From Pseudomonadota bacterium (GTDB taxonomy: Bacteria; Pseudomonadota; Gammaproteobacteria; Burkholderiales; Rhodocyclaceae), in NCBI GenBank assembly GCA_021811225.1, contig JAJZPJ010000158.1, positions 1 to 6,093 on the forward strand: a stretch of 6,093 nt of DNA, read 5' to 3'. Below are positions 1-6,093 of the stretch, piece after piece (within the stretch, counting starts at the first letter, position 1; each line of letters begins with the position of its first letter). Under the pieces are notes generated by a model. That model was not told where the DNA came from. It saw only the letters and a list, made by a program, of their open reading frames with translations, and ran no database searches. Both the position numbers and the translations under genes were made by a program.

Positions 1-185
1 CCCAGCGCCGAGACGTTGCGCGCCACGTTGGCGGCGCCGCCGGGGCGCTCCTCGATCCGTTCGACCTTGACCACCGGCACCGGCGCCTCGGGCGAGATGC
101 GGCTGACCTCGCCGAACCAGTAGCGGTCGAGCATCACGTCGCCGACGATCAGGACGCGGGCTTGGGAAGTATCGGGCAGGGACAT
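1..185 (-). CDS. hldA: D-glycero-beta-D-manno-heptose 7-phosphate kinase, N-terminal part (3' end outside window)
   Basis: Reading from the ATG at 185-183 gives 61 codons that run off the window. The product begins MSLPDTSQARVLIVGDVMLD, continues with RYWFGEVSRISPEAPVPVVK and then has ERPGGAANVARNVSALG. The GDVMLDRY strand, the SRISPEAPVPV substrate-binding stretch and the PGGAANVA motif are typical of the PfkB/ribokinase-type RfaE1 domain, which phosphorylates heptose 7-phosphate at C1 in the cytoplasm on the way to ADP-heptose for the lipopolysaccharide inner core. The start is fixed by a strong ribosome binding site (AGGGGGT, 5 bases upstream). The gene starts 3 bases after the ugd stop, so the two are very probably co-transcribed and translationally coupled. 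The sequence cannot show whether the gene ends as a stand-alone kinase (hldA/rfaE1, which some betaproteobacteria such as Burkholderia have with a separate hldC) or continues into an adenylyltransferase domain (hldE). The family call is firm; the symbol is less certain. Confidence 0.9.
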   Translation of the reverse strand, partial: MSLPDTSQARVLIVGDVMLDRYWFGEVSRISPEAPVPVVKVERIEERPGGAANVARNVSAL

Positions 186-188
186 CGA

Positions 189-1508
189 CTACCCCCTGCG
201 GCCGATCGCGTGGCATTCGATGCCCGCCCCGGCCAGATGCACCGGATCGTAGAGATTGCGCCCGTCGAAGATCACCGGCTGCTTGAGCCGGCTCTTGATC
301 GCCGCGAAATCCGGGCTCCTGAATTCCTTCCACTCGGTCACCACCAGCAGCGCGTCGGCGCCGGCGAGCGCGGAGAGCGGCGTGTCGGCGAAGCTGACGC
401 GATCGCCCAGCAGGCGCCGCGCCTCGCTCATGGCCACCGGATCGAAGGCGCAGACCGCCGCGCCGCGCGCGAGCAGATCTTCGATCAGCACCAGGCTCGG
501 CGCCTCGCGCATGTCGTCGGTGTTCGGTTTGAAGGCCAGCCCCCACAGCGCGAAGCGCCGGCCGGACAGGTCGGCGCCGAAGCGCTTGACGATCTTTTCC
601 GGCAGGACGCGCTTTTGCGCTTCGTTGGCGGCCTCGACGGCGGTGAGCAGCTGCAGCTCCTGGCCGGCGTCGTGCGCGGTCTTGATCAGGGCGCGGACGT
701 CCTTGGGAAAGCAGGAGCCGCCGTAGCCGCAGCCGGCGTAGAGGAACTGGTAGCCGATGCGCGGATCGGCGCCGATGCCGGCGCGCACCAGCTCGATGTC
801 GGCGCCCAGCTTCTCGGCCAGGTTGGCGAGCTCGTTCATGAAGGAGATGCGGGTGGCCAGCATGGCGTTGGCGGCGTACTTGGTCAGCTCCGCCGAGCGC
901 ACGTCCATCACCACCAGGCGCTCGTGGCTGCGCTGGAACGGCGCGTAGAGCTGGCGCATCAGCTCGACGGCGCGGGGATCGTCGGCGCCGACCACGATCC
1001 GGTCGGGCCGCATGAAGTCCTCGATCGCCGCGCCCTCCTTGAGGAACTCGGGATTGGAGACGACGCTGTAGTCGATGCTCACGGCGCGGCGCGCGAGCGC
1101 CTCGGCGATCGCCGCGCGCACCCGGTCGGCGGTGCCCACCGGCACCGTGGATTTATCCACGATCACCTTGTAACCGTCGAGATGGCTGCCGATGCTCCGC
1201 GCCGCGGCGAGCACGTACTGCAGGTCGGCCGAGCCGTCCTCGCCGGGCGGCGTGCCCACGGCGATGAACACCACGCTGGCGTGGGAGAGCGCCGCGGCAA
1301 TGTCGGTGGTGAAGGACAGGCGTCCGGCGGCGCGGTTCTTCGCCACCATGTCGGCGAGGCCGGGTTCGAAGATCGGGATGCCGCCGGACTCCAGGAGGGC
1401 GATCTTGGCGGCGTCGATATCGACGCAGAGCACGTCGTTGCCGACCTCCGCGAGGCAGGTGCCGCTGACCAGGCCGACGTAGCCGGTGCCGATGACTGTT
1501 ATCTGCAT
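189..1508 (-). CDS. ugd: UDP-glucose 6-dehydrogenase
   Basis: This 439-residue cytoplasmic enzyme oxidises UDP-glucose to UDP-glucuronate with two NAD+. UDP-glucuronate is a precursor of capsule or exopolysaccharide sugars and of the aminoarabinose that modifies lipid A. What is seen: an N-terminal Rossmann fold with GTGYVG at residues 7-12 and the acidic strand end CVDID at 28-32; VGTPPGEDGSADL at 84-96; STVPVGT at 120-126; NPEFLKEG at 152-159; the linker helix with ELTKYAANAML at 207-217; and the active-site motif GGSCFPKD at 263-270 with the catalytic cysteine at 266. The C-terminal UDP-binding domain includes LWGLAFKPNTDDMREAPS at 321-338. The length is normal and no key residue is missing. 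The ATG at 1508-1506 places the Rossmann strand MQITVIGTGY at the very N-terminus, as usual; the ribosome binding site (GAGCGAG) is weak. It starts 13 bases after lapB and ends 3 bases before the heptose kinase gene, so it is probably in the same operon. Which surface polymer uses its product cannot be told from this window. Confidence 0.97.
   Translation of the reverse strand: MQITVIGTGYVGLVSGTCLAEVGNDVLCVDIDAAKIALLESGGIPIFEPGLADMVAKNRAAGRLSFTTDIAAALSHASVVFIAVGTPPGEDGSADLQYVLAAARSIGSHLDGYKVIVDKSTVPVGTADRVRAAIAEALARRAVSIDYSVVSNPEFLKEGAAIEDFMRPDRIVVGADDPRAVELMRQLYAPFQRSHERLVVMDVRSAELTKYAANAMLATRISFMNELANLAEKLGADIELVRAGIGADPRIGYQFLYAGCGYGGSCFPKDVRALIKTAHDAGQELQLLTAVEAANEAQKRVLPEKIVKRFGADLSGRRFALWGLAFKPNTDDMREAPSLVLIEDLLARGAAVCAFDPVAMSEARRLLGDRVSFADTPLSALAGADALLVVTEWKEFRSPDFAAIKSRLKQPVIFDGRNLYDPVHLAGAGIECHAIGRRG
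191..197 (-). promoter_or_regulatory. Ribosome binding site of the heptose kinase gene, inside the end of ugd
   Basis: The minus strand reads AGGGGGT, 5 bases before the ATG at 185. The motif lies in the last sense codons of ugd and includes the first base of its TAG stop. A ribosome finishing ugd therefore stops on top of this site, which suggests translational coupling. It supports the chosen kinase start. Confidence 0.75.
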
Positions 1509-1521
1509 GGAATGCTCGCTC

Positions 1522-2709
1522 TCAAGGCGTCAGATCGTATTCTTCGGTCCGCCGCGGCGGATAGGTCTCCCAGCCGCCGCAGGCCGGGCAGCGCCAATAG
1601 AACTGGCGCGCCTTGAAGCCGCAATCGTCGCAGCGATAGCGGGCGACGCGCCGGGTATGGTCGTGGATCAGGTTCTTGATCAGTTCCAGGTCGGCGCGGC
1701 TCTCGGGCGGCGCCACCAGGATCTGCGCTTCGAGCAGCTTGTCCAGGCCGAGCAGGGTCGGATTGCGGCGCAGCTCGTCGCGCACCAGGCGGTAGGCCGC
1801 CTCGGCACCGTTGCCGGCGAGCTCGGAGCGGAAAACCGCATCGAGCAGATCGAGCGAGGGATACTGGGCGAGCCAGCCGCGCAGCAGTGCCACGCCCTGT
1901 TCCTCCCGTCCCTGGGTCTGGTAGGTCTCCGCCAGCTTGGCCGCGATCAGCGCCAGGTACATCGGGTTTTGCTGCTCGACGCGCTGCCAGGCCTCGATCG
2001 CGGCGCCGGCGTCGTGCTCGGCCAGCGCCACGTCGCCCTGCAGGATGGTGGCGCGCACGCACTTGCGGTTGGCCGCCAGCGCCGCGTCGAGCAAAGGCTG
2101 CGCCTCGCCCGGTGCGCCCTTGGACAGGGCGATAGCGGCCAGTTCGCAGTAGAAGTTGGCGATGTCTTTCTGCCACAGATGGCCGGCGTGCTCGGGCAGC
2201 TTCAGGGCAGTATCGATCGCCTTCTGCCATTCCTTCTCCTGCTGGTATATCTCCAGCAGAAAGCGCAGCGCCTCCTCGTCGCGCCGCGTGCCGAGCAGCT
2301 TGACGAAGACCTCCTCGGCGCGATCGAGCAAGCCCGCCTTCAGATAGTCCTGGCCCAGTTCGGACAGGGCCTGCAGGCGCTGCTCGTCGTTCAAGCCCTC
2401 GCGCTCGATCAGGTTCTGGTGCACCCGGATGGCGCGGTCGGTCTCGCCGCGACGGCGGAACAGATTGCCCAGCGCGAAGTGCATCTCGATGGTTTCGGGA
2501 TCGACGCGGGCGGCCTCGATGAAGGCTTCGATCGCCTGATCGGGCTGTTCGTTGAGCAGGAAGTTCAGGCCCTTGAAGTAGGACCTCGGCAGGGCGCGCG
2601 ACTCGCGCACCAGGTGCTGGATGTCGATTCGCGCCGCGACCCAGCCCAAGACGAAGAAAAAGGGCAGCGCCAGCAACCACCAGAGCTGGATCTCGATTCC
2701 AGAATTCAC
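1522..2709 (-). CDS. lapB: Lipopolysaccharide assembly protein LapB (YciM), TPR protein with C-terminal rubredoxin-like zinc site
   Basis: LapB is an inner-membrane-anchored cytoplasmic protein. In E. coli it works with FtsH to set LpxC level and so controls the rate of lipopolysaccharide synthesis. With the GTG start at 2709 the product has 395 residues, close to the 389 of E. coli. It has a single N-terminal membrane segment (about residues 9-26, LWWLLALPFFFVLGWVAA), then helical TPR repeats from about 45 to 330 (for example YFKGLNFLLNEQPDQAIEAF, HFALGNLFRRRGETDRAIRV and LSELGQDYLKAGLLDRAEEV), and a C-terminal metal-binding knuckle CDDCGF...CPACGGW with cysteines at about 360, 363, 374 and 377. 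All four cysteines are present. The reading frame is open further upstream to an ATG at 2805, but that start would add 32 residues overlapping lapA and push the membrane anchor inward. The GTG has a good Shine-Dalgarno (AAGGTGA, 7 bases upstream) placed on the lapA stop. The gene is coupled to lapA and followed closely by ugd. Confidence 0.95.
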   Translation of the reverse strand: MNSGIEIQLWWLLALPFFFVLGWVAARIDIQHLVRESRALPRSYFKGLNFLLNEQPDQAIEAFIEAARVDPETIEMHFALGNLFRRRGETDRAIRVHQNLIEREGLNDEQRLQALSELGQDYLKAGLLDRAEEVFVKLLGTRRDEEALRFLLEIYQQEKEWQKAIDTALKLPEHAGHLWQKDIANFYCELAAIALSKGAPGEAQPLLDAALAANRKCVRATILQGDVALAEHDAGAAIEAWQRVEQQNPMYLALIAAKLAETYQTQGREEQGVALLRGWLAQYPSLDLLDAVFRSELAGNGAEAAYRLVRDELRRNPTLLGLDKLLEAQILVAPPESRADLELIKNLIHDHTRRVARYRCDDCGFKARQFYWRCPACGGWETYPPRRTEEYDLTP

Positions 2710-2716
2710 CCGGCGT

Positions 2717-2723
2717 TCACCTT
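2717..2723 (-). promoter_or_regulatory. Ribosome binding site that decides the GTG start of lapB
   Basis: The minus strand reads AAGGTGA, 7 bases before the GTG at 2709. Its TGA is the lapA stop codon. Termination of lapA therefore occurs on the lapB ribosome binding site, which favours coupled synthesis of the two partner proteins and argues against the longer ATG start at 2805. Confidence 0.75.
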
Positions 2724-2986
2724 GTATCAGGCCCGGTAGCGGCTGCCTTGGCGAGCTCGCGCCGCAATTGCCCGAGTTCCCGGCGTTGGCGAACCAGGGT
2801 GGCAAACGCGGCGCTCACGCCGATCGCCGCGCCGGCGGCGAAGCAGACCAGCATCACCAGCGACAGCGGCACCCGCCAGAACGATTCGAAATACGCGCGC
2901 AGGTAGACCGGCCCGCTGTTGTCGAGCGCAAGCCCGAACAGCAGCACGAAGACGATGGCTCGCAAGAGCCAGATCAGGAATCGCAT
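2717..2986 (-). CDS. lapA: Lipopolysaccharide assembly protein LapA (DUF1049 family)
   Basis: This is a small inner-membrane protein of 89 residues (about 100 in E. coli) that partners LapB in the assembly and control of lipopolysaccharide. Two hydrophobic segments are visible: about residues 4-20 (LIWLLRAIVFVLLFGLA) and about 40-63 (PLSLVMLVCFAAGAAIGVSAAF). Between them is a short extracytoplasmic loop with the family-typical LDNSGPVYLRAYF. The tail from about 64 is charged and helical (RQRRELGQLRRELAKAAA) and looks able to form a coiled coil in the cytoplasm. The start MRFLIWLLRA is typical for the family. No convincing Shine-Dalgarno precedes it; instead a strong hairpin ends 9 bases upstream of the start. 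The gene directly precedes lapB with 7 bases between stop and start. The family call rests on the topology, the loop motif and the lapB neighbour. Confidence 0.92.
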   Translation of the reverse strand: MRFLIWLLRAIVFVLLFGLALDNSGPVYLRAYFESFWRVPLSLVMLVCFAAGAAIGVSAAFATLVRQRRELGQLRRELAKAAATGPDTR

Positions 2987-2995
2987 CAGCAGTCG

Positions 2996-3029
2996 CGAGC
3001 GGCGGCATCCGTGAGAATGCCGCCGCTCG
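2996..3029 (-). other. Perfect 13-bp hairpin between ihfB and lapA (terminator-like, no T-tract)
   Basis: On the minus strand the arm CGAGCGGCGGCAT (3029-3017) is followed by an 8-base loop (TCTCACGG) and the exact complementary arm ATGCCGCCGCTCG (3008-2996). It lies 26 bases after the ihfB stop and 9 bases before the lapA ATG. Stem length and GC content fit an intrinsic terminator, but the bases that follow (CGACTGCTG) contain no run of T, so efficient Rho-independent termination is doubtful. It could instead protect the 3' end of the rpsA-ihfB message, cause partial termination, or hinder ribosome access to lapA. The structure is seen directly; the role is inference. Confidence 0.7.
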
Positions 3030-3055
3030 TCGCCTCGATCTCAGGCCGAACGCCG

Positions 3056-3340
<285 letters not shown>

Positions 3341-3355
3341 ATCCGGCCCAAACGC

Positions 3356-5071
<1,716 letters not shown>

Positions 5072-5074
5072 AAG

Positions 5075-5090
5075 AGCCTAATAAGCCTAA
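5075..5090 (-). repeat. Tandem TTAGGCT repeat at the rpsA translation start
   Basis: The minus strand reads TTAGGCT at 5090-5084 and again at 5081-5075, a 9-base period, ending 3 bases before the rpsA ATG. The AGG in the nearer copy, 5 bases from the ATG, is the only Shine-Dalgarno-like element. The surroundings are AT-richer than the rest of the window, as is usual where S1 binds leader RNA. A role in rpsA translation control is inference. Confidence 0.5.
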
Positions 5091-5228
5091 ACGCCGCAAA
5101 TCCAGTCGTGAATCGGCGGCAGTGTGAGTTGATAAAATCCGCCGGCGCTGGCGCGTGCGGCGACACCTTGTTGCACCGTCTGCCTGGAGCCACATGCACT
5201 CGCGGCGAAGCGGTCACTGCGGTACTTC

Positions 5229-5249
5229 TACGCGTATACCGTACGCGTA
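5229..5249. repeat. Two copies of the palindrome TACGCGTA, 5 bases apart
   Basis: TACGCGTA occurs at 5229-5236 and again at 5242-5249, separated by TACCG. Each copy is its own reverse complement, so the pair is both a direct and an inverted repeat with a 13-base period, and the transcript could fold into an 8-bp stem. The upstream copy (for rpsA) overlaps the candidate -10, and the other lies near or just past the expected transcription start. The pattern resembles a paired operator or a leader hairpin. The repeat is seen directly; the function is not known. Confidence 0.6.
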
Positions 5250-5273
5250 TCGCTTGCTGCGCGATCCGGTCAA
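5246..5273 (-). promoter_or_regulatory. Candidate sigma-70-type promoter for rpsA-ihfB
   Basis: The minus strand shows TTGACC at 5273-5268 (five of six bases of the -35 consensus), a 16-base spacer and GATACG at 5251-5246 (three of six of the -10 consensus). It lies 7 bases after the cmk stop and would give a leader of roughly 165 to 170 bases. The -35 is good and the -10 is poor, so the call is tentative. The -10 overlaps one of two palindromic repeats. Confidence 0.35.
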
Positions 5274-5279
5274 ATCCAA

Positions 5280-6093
5280 TCAATCTTGCCGACCGCGTCG
5301 GAGCGCTGAAACCCACTCCAGCACCGCCGCCACCGCCTGTTCGACGGACAGCTCCGTCGTCTCCAGCAGTACGGCATCCGCGCATTGCCGCAGGGGGGCC
5401 ACCTCGCGCGCGGCATCGCGCGCATCCCGCTCCAGCAGATCCTGCAAAAGGGATGCGATATTAGCAGACATCCCTTTCTCGATCAACTGCTTATGACGGC
5501 GATCGGCGCGCGCGGCGGCGCTCGCCGTCAGAAACACCTTGAGCACTGCGTCCGGGAACACCACCGAGCCCATGTCGCGGCCCTCGGCCACCAGGCCGGG
5601 CGCCTGGCGATAGGCGCGCTGGCGATCGAGCAGCGCCCGGCGCACCGCGGGCAGGGCAGCCACTGTTGATGCGCCGCGCGAGCAAGCCTCGCTGCGGATG
5701 GCGTCGGTGACGTCGTCGTCGGAGAGCCAGATGCGGCCGCCCTCGAAGCGCGCCGGCAGCGCCGCGGCGATGGCGGCCACCGCCTGTTCGTCGTCCAGCG
5801 CGTCGTCCAGGGATACGCCGGCGCGAAGCGCGGCCAGCGCCGTCAGGCGATAGAGCGAGCCGCTGTCGAGATAGTGAAGGCCCAGGCGCTGGGCGACCAG
5901 CGCCGCCACCGTGCCCTTGCCCGAAGCCGAGGGCCCGTCGATGGCGATCACCGGCGCCGCGATCCTGGCGAATTCCGCGAAATAGCCGGGGAAGGTCTTG
6001 GCGACGCAGCCCGGATCATTGATGGTGAGCGGCGCGCCGCCCAGGCTCGCGAGCGAGAAGCACATCGCCATGCGGTGGTCGTCGTAGGTGTCG
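5280..6093 (-). CDS. aroA-cmk: Bifunctional EPSP synthase (C-terminal end) / cytidylate kinase fusion, 5' end outside window
   Basis: One open frame runs from the window edge to the TGA at 5282-5280. From the edge it reads DTYDDHRMAMCFSLASL, then TINDPGCVAKTFPGYFAEFARI: the C-terminal end of AroA, which joins PEP to shikimate 3-phosphate, including the substrate-binding Arg of DDHR and Lys of VAKTFP (R386 and K411 in E. coli). Without stop or linker it continues APVIAIDGPSASGKGT, the P-loop start of cytidylate kinase, which phosphorylates CMP and dCMP. The Cmk part (about 5954-5283, 224 residues) is complete: P-loop GPSASGKGT, LDSGSLYR (usually LDSGALYR), SRGAS, GRDMGSVVFPDA, and the lid region ARADRRHKQLIEKG. 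Normal AroA ends at about this point, so only the stop and the Cmk start codon are lost. A GTG at 5951-5949, with AGGA about 11 bases upstream, might also give separate Cmk by internal initiation. Bifunctional AroA/Cmk proteins are annotated in some proteobacteria, so the architecture is uncommon but known. A single-base sequencing error hiding a stop is the main alternative. Confidence 0.93.
   Translation of the reverse strand, partial: DTYDDHRMAMCFSLASLGGAPLTINDPGCVAKTFPGYFAEFARIAAPVIAIDGPSASGKGTVAALVAQRLGLHYLDSGSLYRLTALAALRAGVSLDDALDDEQAVAAIAAALPARFEGGRIWLSDDDVTDAIRSEACSRGASTVAALPAVRRALLDRQRAYRQAPGLVAEGRDMGSVVFPDAVLKVFLTASAAARADRRHKQLIEKGMSANIASLLQDLLERDARDAAREVAPLRQCADAVLLETTELSVEQAVAAVLEWVSALRRGRQD

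Larger units (their letters stand above)
5072..5279 (-). promoter_or_regulatory. Intergenic leader of rpsA (208 bases)
   Basis: This is the only intergenic stretch above 100 bases in the window. From upstream to downstream on the minus strand it holds a promoter candidate just after the cmk stop, two TACGCGTA palindromes, a middle part in which I see no motif, a short weak inverted repeat (GCCGC at 5120-5116 with GCGGC at 5097-5093) and a repeated TTAGGCT next to the rpsA start. No terminator with a T-tract is visible after cmk, so some transcription probably reads through from aroA-cmk into rpsA. I see no small RNA gene that I can support. Confidence 0.6.

Noticed and set aside
1100..1120. 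Palindromes such as GGCGATCGCC within ugd.
   Set aside because: They arise from coding of Ala-Ile-Ala in GC-rich DNA and are not arranged with any spacing or promoter that would suggest a site.
162..1616. A 484-codon open frame on the plus strand opposite ugd.
   Set aside because: It mirrors the codon usage of ugd, is rich in Arg, Gly, His and Ala with no domain, and extends into the ends of neighbouring genes. Ugd on the other strand has all its catalytic motifs.
1486..2739. A 417-codon open frame on the plus strand opposite lapB.
   Set aside because: It is an antisense shadow of lapB; its composition follows the reverse complement of the TPR repeats and no family is recognisable.
2710..2805. 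Upstream ATG extending LapB by 32 residues.
   Set aside because: The added part overlaps lapA, would sit before the membrane anchor and has no match to the family N-terminus. The GTG at 2709 has a good ribosome binding site and gives the usual length.

Overview
The window reads as chromosomal DNA of a GC-rich betaproteobacterium. The evidence is high GC throughout, protein sequences of betaproteobacterial type, and the gene order aroA/cmk, rpsA, ihfB, lapA, lapB, ugd, heptose kinase. This is an inference from protein similarity and gene order; no species can be named from the sequence alone. Every gene I can support is on the minus strand, so transcription runs from position 6093 towards 1. 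The coding regions are tightly packed: only the 208 bases before rpsA and the 69 bases between ihfB and lapA are intergenic stretches of any size.

Layout in the direction of transcription. 6093-5280: the C-terminal end of EPSP synthase (AroA, shikimate pathway) reads without a stop or a new ATG into a complete cytidylate kinase (Cmk), giving a bifunctional fusion cut by the window edge. 5279-5072: the rpsA leader, with a promoter candidate overlapped by two copies of the palindrome TACGCGTA and, next to the start codon, two copies of TTAGGCT and only a weak ribosome binding site. 5071-3356: rpsA, ribosomal protein S1 with six S1 domains. 3340-3056: ihfB, the beta subunit of integration host factor. 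3029-2996: a perfect 13-bp hairpin without a T-tract, just before lapA. 2986-2717 and 2709-1522: lapA and lapB, translationally coupled inner-membrane proteins of lipopolysaccharide assembly. 1508-189: ugd, UDP-glucose 6-dehydrogenase. 185-1: the first 61 codons of the ADP-heptose pathway kinase (hldA/rfaE1 or the N-terminal half of hldE).

The first half is central information processing and metabolism (aromatic amino acids, CMP/dCMP phosphorylation, translation initiation, nucleoid architecture). The second half is envelope building: LapA/LapB tune lipopolysaccharide synthesis, Ugd makes UDP-glucuronate for surface sugars, and the heptose kinase makes precursor for the lipopolysaccharide inner core. 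Spacings of 3 to 15 bases from rpsA to ihfB and from lapA to the heptose kinase suggest co-transcription, perhaps with the hairpin separating or adjusting the two halves.

I found no mobile element, CRISPR array, tRNA, rRNA or sign of recent transfer, and no undescribed system. The points worth a second look are the linker-less AroA-Cmk fusion, the twin palindromes over the rpsA promoter candidate, and the hairpin in front of an apparently Shine-Dalgarno-free lapA.
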